A stretch of 64,000 nucleotides of DNA from Streptomyces sp. ERV7 (GTDB lineage Bacteria; Actinomycetota; Actinomycetes; Streptomycetales; Streptomycetaceae), in NCBI RefSeq assembly GCF_001653515.1, contig NZ_LYOY01000029.1, forward strand, positions 620,001-684,000, given 5' to 3'. The notes under the pieces are model-generated. The model saw only the letters and a program-made list of their open reading frames with translations. It was not told where the DNA came from and did no database searches. This document shows positions 1-7,864 of the stretch, piece after piece (within the stretch, counting starts at the first letter, position 1; each line of letters starts with the position of its first letter). The position numbers and the translations under genes are program-made.

Positions 1-57
1 CTGATCGGGGCCCCGCCTCCCGGGGTACGTATTTACCGACAGGTCGTCGGGAACCAG

Positions 58-86
58 TTGACTTAGGTAAGCCTAAGTAGCAGGAT
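58..86 (+). promoter_or_regulatory. Haem oxygenase promoter with DmdR/DtxR-type iron box
   Basis: A TTGACT -35 hexamer (58-63) stands 17 bp before a CAGGAT -10-like hexamer (81-86). The spacer holds an interrupted palindrome (about 63-78) with half sites CTTAGG and CCTAAG, matching the DtxR/DmdR iron-box pattern. Its overlap with the promoter core predicts repression when iron is replete. The -10 is a weak match; the box is the stronger part of the call. Confidence 0.7.
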
Positions 87-127
87 CGGTGCTGGTTCCC
101 GTACCCCTCGGTCTCCGGAGGCACGCC

Positions 128-778
128 TTGGACACGCCCTTCTCCACCCTCATCCGCACGGCGTCGCACGAACAGCACACCGAGGCGGAGACCTCCGGCT
201 TCATGAGCGCCCTGCTCGGCGGACGGCTCGGCGTCGAGGCGTACGCCCGGTACACCGAGCAGCTGTGGTTCGTGTACCAGGCGCTTGAGGAAGGCGCGGG
301 GGCGCTGCGCGACGACCCGGTGGCGGGGCCGTTCATACGGCCCGAGCTGATGCGTACGGCTGCGCTGGAGCGGGATCTGAACCATCTGCTCGGCGCGGGG
401 TGGGAGCGGGGCGCTGCGCCGCTCCCCTCGACCCGGGCCTACGCGGCCCGGGTGCGCGAGTGTGCGGTGACGTGGCCCGCCGGATATGTGGCGCACCACT
501 ACACGCGGTACCTCGGGGATCTCTCCGGAGGGCAGATCATCCGCGACAAGGCGGAGAAGACGTGGGGGTTCGCCCGGAAGGGCGACGGGGTGCGGTTCTA
601 CGTCTTCGAGTCGATCCCGAACCCGGCGGCGTTCAAGCGGGGGTATCGGGAGCTGCTGGACGCGGTGAACGTCGACGATCTGGAGAAGCAGCGGATCGTG
701 GACGAGTGCCGGCGGGCGTTCTCGCTGAACACGGCGGTGTTCCGTGAGCTGGGGGACGAGTTCCCGCGCAGCGCGTAG
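128..778 (+). CDS. Biliverdin-producing haem oxygenase
   Basis: This cytosolic enzyme opens haem to biliverdin, CO and ferrous iron. The 216-residue protein has the usual length and all-helical pattern of bacterial haem oxygenases, with an N-terminal proximal-histidine region (RTASHEQHTEAE) and the distal helix signature YLGDLSGGQ, whose glycines lie over haem. I chose the TTG start at 128 because GGAGG lies 7 nt before it; an ATG at 89 in the same frame lies upstream of that site and would add 13 residues. The iron box upstream and the haem-transport remnants downstream fit a role in using haem as an iron source. Confidence 0.9.
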   Translation: MDTPFSTLIRTASHEQHTEAETSGFMSALLGGRLGVEAYARYTEQLWFVYQALEEGAGALRDDPVAGPFIRPELMRTAALERDLNHLLGAGWERGAAPLPSTRAYAARVRECAVTWPAGYVAHHYTRYLGDLSGGQIIRDKAEKTWGFARKGDGVRFYVFESIPNPAAFKRGYRELLDAVNVDDLEKQRIVDECRRAFSLNTAVFRELGDEFPRSA

Positions 779-794
779 CGGGGGCCCGGAGTTT

Positions 795-887
795 GTCTGC
801 GGCGCCGTCGTGGCTGGTCGCGGTGCGCTTCGCGAGGCCCGGTTTTCGTCTGCGGCGCCGTCGTGGCTGGTCGCGGTGCGCTTCGCG
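795..887. repeat. 40-bp direct repeat, two units
   Basis: A 40-bp sequence starting GTCTGCGGCG occurs at 795-834 and again at 848-887, 53 bp apart, in the gap between haem oxygenase and the convergent phzF-family gene. It resembles the REP-like intergenic elements elsewhere in the window but lacks their GGGGAAC core. Confidence 0.75.
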
Positions 888-890
888 CCC

Positions 891-1592
891 CTAGGGGGTT
901 GGGGTCGCCCTGTGTGTCAGCCTTACCCTGCCGCCCAGTTCTATCGTGTCGTCCGGGCCGGGGGCCGTGAGGAGTTGGGAGCCCTTGCCCTGGGTGATGT
1001 TCAAGGCTCGGGCCAGGTGGGTCGTCAGGAGCAGGGCCGCCGCTCCCGTTGCCTCGTCCTCGTCGATGCCGTCGCCCCGGCCCGGGAACGCCCTGGCCCG
1101 GATACGCCCCGCGGCCTCGTCCTCCCAGGCCCAGGCGTACACCCACTCCCCCGGCTCCGGCACCTCCAGCGCGTCCACCTCGGTGGCCGAGGCGTACTGC
1201 CTCAGGGTGCGCGGCGGGGCCCACTCCGAGCGGGCGGTGATCCAGGTGAACTCGCCGTCCTGGCGCGCGAACACGTCCCCGACGGCCAGTTCCAGTACGT
1301 CTATGTCGAGCAGCCACGCCGCCCCCACCAGCGGGTGACCCGCGAAGGGCAGCCGCAGGCCGGGCGTGTAGATGTCGACCGCGCCCCGCTCGGGGTCGTC
1401 CACGAACACCGTCTCGCTGAAGCCGAGTTCCTTGGCCAGCGCCTGCCGGGCCGCCTCGTCGGGCAGCGCGGAGCCCTCGCGCACCACACCGAGGGCGTTG
1501 CCGTGGCGGCCGTCGGGCCCGCAGAAGACCCGCAGTACGTCGATGAGTACGCCTGGTACGCCGTTTTCCGTCACCCCGGCATTCAACAACAC
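891..1592 (-). CDS. PhzF-family isomerase-like protein
   Basis: The protein belongs to the PhzF/diaminopimelate-epimerase fold: it has VLRVFCGPDGRHGNALGVV at the N-terminus, GFSETVFVDD around the catalytic glutamate, LPFAGHPLVGAAW, and a C-terminal DEDEATGAAALLL glycine-rich turn. Substrate is unknown. At about 233 residues it is a little shorter than the roughly 280 of the family. GTG codons at 1592 and 1574 are both possible starts and neither has a clear ribosome site. It is a different paralogue from the duplicated PhzF genes at 23-25 kb. Confidence 0.75.
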   Translation of the reverse strand: MLLNAGVTENGVPGVLIDVLRVFCGPDGRHGNALGVVREGSALPDEAARQALAKELGFSETVFVDDPERGAVDIYTPGLRLPFAGHPLVGAAWLLDIDVLELAVGDVFARQDGEFTWITARSEWAPPRTLRQYASATEVDALEVPEPGEWVYAWAWEDEAAGRIRARAFPGRGDGIDEDEATGAAALLLTTHLARALNITQGKGSQLLTAPGPDDTIELGGRVRLTHRATPTP

Positions 1593-1601
1593 CGGCGACG
1601 G

Positions 1602-1641
1602 CCGCAGGGCCGCACCCTCCCGGAAGGGTGCGGCCCTGCGG
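1602..1641 (-). terminator. Strong hairpin terminator
   Basis: A perfect 17-bp stem (1602-1618 with 1625-1641) and 6-nt loop lie between the end of the htaA-like remnant and the PhzF gene, both on the minus strand. No U-tract follows, as is common in actinobacteria. Confidence 0.75.
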
Positions 1642-1653
1642 TACGGGTCGGGG

Positions 1654-2150
1654 TCAGGCGCGGCCGAGGGCGGTCCGGCGGCGGGCCGCGTACACCGCCG
1701 CCGCCCCGGTCACCGCTAGCGCGCCCGCGGCGCCGAGCAGCGGTCCCGTCGGGGCGGAGGAGCCGGTGGCGGCGAGGGAGCCGCCGGTCGTCGAGCCGCC
1801 GACGTTCCCGCCCGCCCCCGGCGGCGGTGAAGGACGCCGGTACGGCCGTCAGCCGCACCACGTCCTTGCGAGGCGTGAAGTCGGCCCGGGAGAGGTCCAG
1901 CGAGGCGAACTCGACGTTCCGCTTGACCCCTTGGGGCGTGGCGACGTCGACGTACAGGGCACCCTTGGCGCCGGACGCCTCGACCCGTACCGCACCGAAC
2001 GCGATGTCCAGGCCGCCGTGGGCCGCGTAGGTGAACCGGACCTTGCCACGGAAGGAAGCGTTCACCTTGCGGGCGCCGGGCTTCAACTCGGCCTTGGCGA
2101 GAGGGAATCCGAAGCCGTCCTCGGCAGCGGACGACCCCTCGGAGACCTCG
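1654..2150 (-). pseudogene. HtaA-type haem-binding surface protein, 3' part, frameshifted
   Basis: The 5' half encodes one HtaA (CR) haem-binding domain, with FRGKVRFTYAAHGGLDIAFG and LDLSRADFTPRKDVVRLTAVPASFTAAG. The frame then changes in the C-rich stretch near 1808-1819. In the next frame comes GGSTTGGSLAATGSSAPTG, a hydrophobic segment and an Arg-rich tail ending at TGA 1654-1656. LAATG fits the LAXTG signal of Streptomyces class E sortases. The 5' end, with signal peptide and any further haem domains, is absent: at about 2150 the sequence switches to hmuU on the other strand. It could be a real decayed gene or a sequencing and assembly artefact. Confidence 0.7.
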
Positions 2151-2156
2151 GTACGG

Positions 2157-2395
2157 CCGCCGCCGGCGCGCTGCTGACGGCGGCCGCGGTCGCGGTGACC
2201 GGGGTCATCACCTTCGTGGGGCTGCTCGTGCCGCGTCTGCTGCGGATGGCGGCCGGGCCCGGGCACCGGTTCCTGGTGCCCGCGAGCGCGCTCGGCGGCG
2301 CGGTCGTGCTGGTCGCGGGCGACCTCGCGGCCAGGACCGCCGCCGCGCCCGCCGAACTCCCCCTCGGCGTGCTCACCGCACTCATCGGCGGCGGG
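2157..2395 (+). pseudogene. Haem ABC permease (HmuU-like), internal fragment
   Basis: The reading frame gives ALLTAAAVAVTGVITFVGLLVPRLLRM, then PASALGGAVVLVAGDLAARTAAAPAELPLGVLTALIGG. This matches the last third of FecCD/BtuC-type permeases, with the cytoplasmic coupling region FVGLLVPRLLR and the PAELPLGVLTALIGG motif. The first two-thirds and the last transmembrane segment are missing. Both edges are abrupt: on the left it abuts the htaA remnant, on the right it runs straight into the hmuV N-terminus at a GGCGGC microhomology. Confidence 0.7.
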
Positions 2396-3227
2396 CGGAC
2401 CGTGCTCGACGGGGTGTCGGTGCGGGCCCGCGCCGGGGAGGTGCGTGGGACCGAACGGGGCGGGCAAGTCGACCCTGCTGGGGGCGCTCGCCGGGGACCT
2501 CGGGGCCTCGGCGGGCGAGGTGCTGATCGACGGGCGGCCGCCGGCCGCTTGGTCCCCGGGCGAGCTGGCGCTGCGCCGCGCGGTGCTCCCCCAGTCCGCC
2601 GCGCTCTCCTTCCCGGTCGAGGAGGTGATCCGGATGGGCCGGGCGCCCTGGGCCGGTGTGTGTACGGACGGCGGGGAGGACGACGACGAGGTGGTCGCGG
2701 CAGCCATGACGGCCACCGAGGTCGCCCCGTTCGCCGCCCGCCCCTACGCCGCGCTCTCCGGCGGCGAGCGCGCCCGGGTGGCGCTGGCCCGGGTGCTGGC
2801 CCAGCGCGCTCCGGTGCTGCTGCTCGACGAGCCGACCGCCGCGCTCGACCTGCGCCACCAGGAGCTGGTGCTGCGGCTGTGCCGGGAGCGGGCCGGGGCC
2901 GGGGACGCCGTGGTGGTCGTCCTGCACGACCTGGGGCTCGCGGCGGCGTACGCGGACCGGGTCGCGGTGCTGCACGCCGGGGCGGTCGCGGCCGAGGGGG
3001 CGCCCGCCGAGGTGTTCGGCGAGGAGCTGCTGAGCCGGGTCTACCGGCAGCCGGTGGAGGTCTTCCGGCACCCGGAGACCGGGGTTCCGCTCGTGCTGCC
3101 CAAACGGGAGTGCGTACGGAGTCATGGGGGCGCAAAGAAGCGCGCGGGGGCGCAAGAAATCAGCCATGCGCAGGCGTGTGAGCTCGGGGCGAAACCGGTG
3201 GATCATGGTCCGCACAGCGTCGCTTGA
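2396..3227 (+). pseudogene. hmuV: Haem ABC transporter ATPase (HmuV-like), N-terminal frameshift
   Basis: The main frame carries a nearly complete ATPase: Walker A GPNGAGKSTLL, Q-loop VLPQSAALSF, signature LSGGERARVALARVL, Walker B VLLLDEP and switch histidine VLHDLGLA. Before Walker A the residues TVLDGVSVRARAGEV are in another frame; about eight bases that would encode the usual LAL after GEV are missing at 2443. The C-terminus runs about 35 residues past the usual PKRE end. Translation from GTG 2445 would lack the first beta strands, so this copy is probably inactive unless the missing bases are a sequence error. Confidence 0.75.
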
Positions 3228-3331
3228 CCGTTCCTTGACCCGACCATGGCTTTCCTGTGATTGGCCTGTTATCGACGGCTGTCGACCGGCAGGAGGTGAG
3301 AGCTGAATCACTGACCCGATGGGTATCGGTC

Positions 3332-3365
3332 AGGTAAGCCTCGGTTAAGTTAGGTCCGCCTCACC
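3332..3365 (+). promoter_or_regulatory. Tandem iron boxes upstream of efeO
   Basis: Two overlapping DtxR/DmdR-like sites are visible: AGGTAAGCCTCGGTT at 3332-3346 and TTAGGTCCGCCTCACC at 3350-3365. Each carries the TTAGG/AGGTNAGCCT-type half sites of actinobacterial iron boxes. They lie 29-62 bp before the efeO start, so the efeOBU operon is expected to be iron repressed. Confidence 0.65.
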
Positions 3366-3393
3366 CCCTGACCGAACCCAGTGTGGAGCCCAC

Positions 3394-4530
3394 ATGCGAG
3401 CCGTCCGTCTCTCCGTTGTCACCGCCGCCACGGCCGCGGCGGCGCTGGCCGCCGTCACGGGCTGCTCCGCCAAGAGCGACTCCAAGAGCGACGGCGCCAT
3501 CCAGGTCACCGCATCGGACGACGCCTGCAAGGTGTCCAAGACCGAGTTCGCAGCCGGACATGTGCAGTTCGCCATCGAGAACAAGGGCTCCAAGGTCACC
3601 GAGGTCTATCTGCTCTTCCCGGACGACCGGATCGTCGCCGAGCGCGAGAACATCGGTCCCGGCCTCAAGCAGAACCTCACCGCCGAGGTGAAGGCCGGCT
3701 CGTACGAGATCGCCTGCAAGCCCGGTATGAAGGGCAGCGGCATCCGCCAGAAGGTCACCGTCACCGGCGGCCAGACCGCCAAGCGCGACCCGAAGCTGGA
3801 CGCGGCCGTCGCCGCCTACCGCACCTATGTGCAGCAGCAGGCCGACGAGACCCTGCCCAAGCTGAAGACCTTCACGGACGCGATCGCGGCCGGCGACGTC
3901 GAGGGCGCGAAGAAGGCGTACGCCCCCTCGCGCATCGGCTGGGAGCGCACCGAGCCGGTCGCCGAGTCCTTCGGTGACATCGACCCGAAGACCGACGTGC
4001 GCGAGGACGGCCTGGAGAAGGGCCAGACGTGGACCGGCTGGCACCGCCTGGAGAAGGCGCTGTGGGCCGACGGCAAGATCGGCGACGAGGAGAAGAAGCT
4101 GGGCGTCCAGCTCTCCAAGGACATCGCGGACTGGCAGAAGCGCGTCGGCACCGCCGAGATCACCCCGACCTCCATGGCCAACGGCGCCAAGGAGCTCCTG
4201 GACGAGGTCGCCACCGGCAAGGTCACCGGTGAGGAAGAGCGCTACAGCCACACCGACCTGGTCGACTTCAAGGCCAACGTCGAGGGCGCCCAGAAGGCGT
4301 ACGAGCTGCTCAAGCCGGTCGCGTCGAAGAACGACCCGAAGCTCACCGCCGAGCTCGACAAGCAGTTCGCGGCGATCGGGGCCCAGCTCGACAAGTACCG
4401 CGCCGACAAGAACTCGTACGACTTCACCTCGTACGACAAGGTCAGCCCGAGCGACCGCAAGCAGCTGTCCGACGGCGTGAACGCGCTCAGCGAGCCGCTG
4501 TCCAAGCTCGCCGCGGCCGTCGCCAAGTAG
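3394..4530 (+). CDS. efeO: EfeO iron-uptake lipoprotein
   Basis: This is the extracytoplasmic iron-binding component of the EfeUOB ferrous/ferric uptake system. A lipoprotein signal ends at AAVTGC (Cys24). An N-terminal cupredoxin-like domain follows (DDACKVSKTEFAAGHVQFAIENKG, CKPGMKG), then the M75 (imelysin-like) helical domain from about residue 130. The HxxE iron-ligand motif is GWHRLEKALW, His217-Glu220. The length of 378 residues is typical. It is first in efeO-efeB-efeU, 34 bp before efeB, and lies just outside the 5.9-kb direct repeat, so it is present once. Confidence 0.93.
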   Translation: MRAVRLSVVTAATAAAALAAVTGCSAKSDSKSDGAIQVTASDDACKVSKTEFAAGHVQFAIENKGSKVTEVYLLFPDDRIVAERENIGPGLKQNLTAEVKAGSYEIACKPGMKGSGIRQKVTVTGGQTAKRDPKLDAAVAAYRTYVQQQADETLPKLKTFTDAIAAGDVEGAKKAYAPSRIGWERTEPVAESFGDIDPKTDVREDGLEKGQTWTGWHRLEKALWADGKIGDEEKKLGVQLSKDIADWQKRVGTAEITPTSMANGAKELLDEVATGKVTGEEERYSHTDLVDFKANVEGAQKAYELLKPVASKNDPKLTAELDKQFAAIGAQLDKYRADKNSYDFTSYDKVSPSDRKQLSDGVNALSEPLSKLAAAVAK

Positions 4531-4564
4531 CACCGCACGCAGTCAGAACAGGAGGGAGTCCGCC

Positions 4565-5866
4565 ATGAGCGACACGACCGACGCCGGCACCGGCACCACC
4601 ACCACCGACGACGCCGCCGCCGGGGGCACCACGTCCTCGGCCCCGTCCCGCCGTTCCCTGCTCGGCTGGGGCGGTGCGGGCCTGGCGCTCGGCGCCGCCG
4701 CGGCCGGCGGTGCCGTCGCCGCGGTGCGCGGTGACGGCAGCGACGCGGTACCCGCCGCCGACTCCGGCGCGGCCGTGCCGTTCTACGGCGCCCACCAGGC
4801 CGGTATCGCCACCGCCGTCCAGGACCGGCTGCACTTCGCCGCGTTCGACGTGACCACCAAGGACCGGGCCGAGCTGATCCAGCTCCTCAAGGACTGGACG
4901 GCCGCGGCCGCGCGGATGACCGCGGGCCAGACGGTCGGCGAGGGCGCCTACGGCGGGCTCGGGGAGGCGCCGCCGGACGACACCGGCGAGGCGCTCGGCC
5001 TCAAGCCGTCCCGGCTCACCCTGACGATCGGCTTCGGCCCCTCGCTCTTCGCCAAGGGCCGCTTCGGCCTGGAGGGCAAGCGGCCGGAGGCGCTGGTCGA
5101 CATACCGAAGTTCCCCGGCGACAACCTCGACCCCGCGCGCAGCGACGGCGACCTGTGCGTCCAGGCGTGCGCGGACGACCCGCAGGTCGCGGTGCACGCG
5201 ATCCGCAACCTGGCCCGGATCGGCATGGGCAAGACCGCCATCCGCTGGTCGCAGCTGGGCTTCGGCAAGACGTCCTCGACGACGCCGGACGCCCAGACCC
5301 CGCGCAATATGATGGGCTTCAAGGACGGCACCCGGAACGTCTCGGGCACCGACGCGGCCGCCCTGGACAAGCACGTCTGGGTCGGCGACAAGGACGGCTC
5401 GCCCTGGATGGCCGGCGGCTCCTATCTGGTGGCCCGCCGCATCCGGATGCACATCGAGACCTGGGACCGCACCTCGCTGTCGGAGCAGGAGGACATCTTC
5501 GGCCGCGACAAGGGCGAGGGCGCCCCGGTCGGCAAGGCCAAGGAGCGCGACGAGCCGTTCCTGAAGGCGATGAAGCCGGACGCGCACGTGCGCCTGGCGC
5601 ACCCCGACTCCAACAGCGGGGCGACGATCCTGCGCCGCGGCTACTCCTTCACGGACGGCACGGACGGCCTCGGCCGTCTGGAAGCGGGCCTGTTCTTCCT
5701 CGCCTACCAGCGGGACGTCCGCAAGGGCTTCCTGCCGGTGCAGCGCAGCCTCGCGGGCCACGACGCGCTCAACGAGTACATCCAGCACGTGAGTTCGGCG
5801 ATTTTCGCCGTCCCGCCGGGCATCCGCGACAAGGATGACTGGTGGGGCCGGGCACTGTTCAGCTGA
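4565..5866 (+). CDS. efeB: EfeB, Tat-exported DyP-type peroxidase (full copy)
   Basis: This haem-dependent DyP peroxidase (deferrochelatase) is exported folded through Tat; it is the EfeUOB partner. Residues 29-34 are RRSLLG, followed by an Ala/Gly-rich hydrophobic stretch. The DyP signature GFKDG is at 251-255, with catalytic Asp254 and TRN after it; RMHIETWDR carries the likely haem-ligand histidine and RRGYSFTDG the distal arginine region. The length is 433 residues. Start ATG 4565 has AGGAGGGAG 5 to 13 nt upstream. The internal position 4664 (codon 34, just after the Tat motif) is the left breakpoint of the 5.9-kb direct repeat. Confidence 0.94.
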   Translation: MSDTTDAGTGTTTTDDAAAGGTTSSAPSRRSLLGWGGAGLALGAAAAGGAVAAVRGDGSDAVPAADSGAAVPFYGAHQAGIATAVQDRLHFAAFDVTTKDRAELIQLLKDWTAAAARMTAGQTVGEGAYGGLGEAPPDDTGEALGLKPSRLTLTIGFGPSLFAKGRFGLEGKRPEALVDIPKFPGDNLDPARSDGDLCVQACADDPQVAVHAIRNLARIGMGKTAIRWSQLGFGKTSSTTPDAQTPRNMMGFKDGTRNVSGTDAAALDKHVWVGDKDGSPWMAGGSYLVARRIRMHIETWDRTSLSEQEDIFGRDKGEGAPVGKAKERDEPFLKAMKPDAHVRLAHPDSNSGATILRRGYSFTDGTDGLGRLEAGLFFLAYQRDVRKGFLPVQRSLAGHDALNEYIQHVSSAIFAVPPGIRDKDDWWGRALFS

Positions 5867-5891
5867 TCGGCCGAGGGCTGAGGAGAAACGA

Positions 5892-6887
5892 ATGTTCGGC
5901 AATTACCTGATCGGCCTGCGCGAGGGCCTGGAAGCCAGTCTGGTCGTCTGCATCCTCGTCGCGTACCTGGTCAAGACCGGCCACCGCGAGGCGCTGCGGC
6001 CCATCTGGATCGGCATCTCCGTCGCCGTCCTGGTGGCGCTGGGCTTCGGCGCGGGCCTGGAGTTCGGCTCGCAGGAGATGACCTTCAAGGCGCAGGAGGC
6101 GCTCGGCGGCTCGCTGTCGGTCGTCGCCGTCTGCCTGGTGACCTGGATGGTCTTCTGGATGCGGCGCACCGCGCGGTTCCTGAAGTCCGAGCTCCAGGGC
6201 AAGCTGGACGCGGCCCTGCGGCTCGGCACCGGCGCGCTGGTCGCGACCGCCTTCCTGGCGGTCGGCCGGGAGGGCCTGGAGACCTCGCTGTTCGTCTGGA
6301 CCTCGGTGCACGCGGCCGGCTCCGACAGCGGCAACACCGACCCGCTGATCGGCGCGCTCCTCGGACTCGCCACGGCGGTGTTCCTGGGCTGGCTCTTCTA
6401 CCGGGGCGCGCTGAAGATCAACCTGGCGAAGTTCTTCACCTGGACCGGCGCGATGCTGGTCGTGGTGGCGGCGGGCGTCCTCGCGTACGGCGTGCACGAC
6501 CTGCAGGAAGCCGACTTCGTCCCGGGCATCAGGAACCTGGCGTTCGACATCAGCTCCACGATCCCGCCGGACAGCTGGTACGGCACGGTCCTCAAGGGCG
6601 TCCTCAACTTCCAGCCCGACCCGACCGTCCTCCAGGTCACGGTGTGGGCGCTGTACCTCATCCCCACGCTCGCGCTGTTCTTCGCCCCGGTAGGGTTCGC
6701 GAAGTCCGTGAGGAGCTCCGCTCCCGCGGCGGCGGCCAAGAAGGACGAGGGGCAGAAGGCAGTCCATGAGCAGGGTGAGTCGGCTGACGGCGGCGCTCGC
6801 GACGGTGACCGTACTGACGGTGACGGCGAGCGGCTGCGTGACGGTGCACGGCGAGCGGGAAGTAGTACCGTCGGCGACCAGGGCTGA
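5892..6887 (+). CDS. efeU: EfeU/FTR1-type iron permease
   Basis: This is the inner-membrane iron channel of EfeUOB. Two REGLE iron-ligand motifs are present: REGLE at residues 10-14 in TM1 and REGLE at 126-130 in TM4. About seven hydrophobic segments follow the FTR1 pattern. Start ATG 5892 is preceded by GAGGAGAAACGA; an in-frame upstream ORF start at 5835 lies inside efeB and lacks support. The last 40 or so residues are Asp/Gly/Arg-rich and hydrophilic, and their 122 nt also encode the lipoprotein signal peptide in another frame. Confidence 0.93.
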   Translation: MFGNYLIGLREGLEASLVVCILVAYLVKTGHREALRPIWIGISVAVLVALGFGAGLEFGSQEMTFKAQEALGGSLSVVAVCLVTWMVFWMRRTARFLKSELQGKLDAALRLGTGALVATAFLAVGREGLETSLFVWTSVHAAGSDSGNTDPLIGALLGLATAVFLGWLFYRGALKINLAKFFTWTGAMLVVVAAGVLAYGVHDLQEADFVPGIRNLAFDISSTIPPDSWYGTVLKGVLNFQPDPTVLQVTVWALYLIPTLALFFAPVGFAKSVRSSAPAAAAKKDEGQKAVHEQGESADGGARDGDRTDGDGERLRDGARRAGSSTVGDQG

Positions 6888-7749
6888 GGCCGCACAGGCG
6901 CTCAGGGACTTCACGGACGCGTACAACAAGGCCGACAAGGCCTTCGACCCGGCCCTCGACGCGGGCCGGGTCACCGGTCCGCTCGGGGCGGTCAACCAGG
7001 CCGGGCTCAGGGCCCGCCAGGTCACCGACCCGGGCGGCAACCCGCAGCACGTACCGCTGGAGCTGACGGACGCGCGGTTCGCGATACCCAGGAAGGCGGG
7101 CTGGCCGCGCTGGTTCGTCGCCGACACCGACTCCAACCGCGACAAGGACAGCGGCGCGGACGACACGCGCTGGCTGCTGGTGTTCGTACGCGGCGGTGTG
7201 GACGACGTCTGGAAGGTCGCCCACCTCTCGGTCCTGGCCCCCAAGGACGTCCCGGCCTTCGCCCTGGACAAGGACGGTTTCGCCGAGCCCGTACGGCCGG
7301 ACGACACGGGCCTCGCGGTGGCCCCGAAGGACCTGAGCGAGCAGTACGTCGCATATCTGCGCACCGGCCGCCCCGAGACCTTCGCTTCCGGCCCGCACAC
7401 CACCGAGTGGCGCGCCCAGCGCAAGAAGAACGCGGTCCTGCCGGGCATGTCCACGCAGTACGTGGACCAGCCGCTGGACGGCGGCGACTTCGCCCCGCTG
7501 GCCCTGCGCACCCGCGACGGCGGCGCACTCGCCTTCTTCGCCACCCGCCACTTCGAACGCCAGACGGCGGCGAAGGGCGTACGCCTGAACATCAACGCGG
7601 ACGTACGGGCCCTGATGACGGGCGAGCCGAAGTCGACGGTGACGAAGGAACGCGTCTCGGACGACGCGGCCCGCATCCCGAAGGGCCGGGGCGGCCCGGT
7701 GACGGTGATCAACCGTTTGCAGGGGTTGGTGGCGGCGAAGGGCGAGTAG
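6766..7749 (+). CDS. Iron-locus lipoprotein of unknown function
   Basis: The 327-residue protein has a lipoprotein signal ending TASGC, then a mixed alpha/beta extracellular region without a motif I can name (WFVADTDSNRDKD, WLLVFVRGGVDDVWKVAHLSVL, YLRTGRP). It resembles Streptomyces lipoproteins found next to efeU. It starts 122 nt before the efeU stop, in a different frame, so the genes are translationally linked. A role at the outer face of the membrane with the iron permease is inferred from context only. Confidence 0.75.
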   Translation: MSRVSRLTAALATVTVLTVTASGCVTVHGEREVVPSATRAEAAQALRDFTDAYNKADKAFDPALDAGRVTGPLGAVNQAGLRARQVTDPGGNPQHVPLELTDARFAIPRKAGWPRWFVADTDSNRDKDSGADDTRWLLVFVRGGVDDVWKVAHLSVLAPKDVPAFALDKDGFAEPVRPDDTGLAVAPKDLSEQYVAYLRTGRPETFASGPHTTEWRAQRKKNAVLPGMSTQYVDQPLDGGDFAPLALRTRDGGALAFFATRHFERQTAAKGVRLNINADVRALMTGEPKSTVTKERVSDDAARIPKGRGGPVTVINRLQGLVAAKGE

Positions 7750-7757
7750 CAGGCGCG

Positions 7758-7838
7758 AGTGGCTCGCGCCGCGTGACCTTGCGCGGTGGCTCGCGCCGAG
7801 TGAAAGCGCGCAGTGGCTCGCGCCGCGTGAAAGCGCGG
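7758..7838. repeat. 27-bp tandem repeat, three units
   Basis: GTGGCTCGCGCC recurs at 7759, 7786 and 7813, a strict 27-bp period, in the short gap between the lipoprotein gene and the convergent PrimPol-like gene. The units differ at a few bases. It is copied in the direct repeat at 13791-13871. Confidence 0.85.
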
Positions 7839-7864
7839 GCCGGTGGTGAAGTCCGGGCCCAGAA

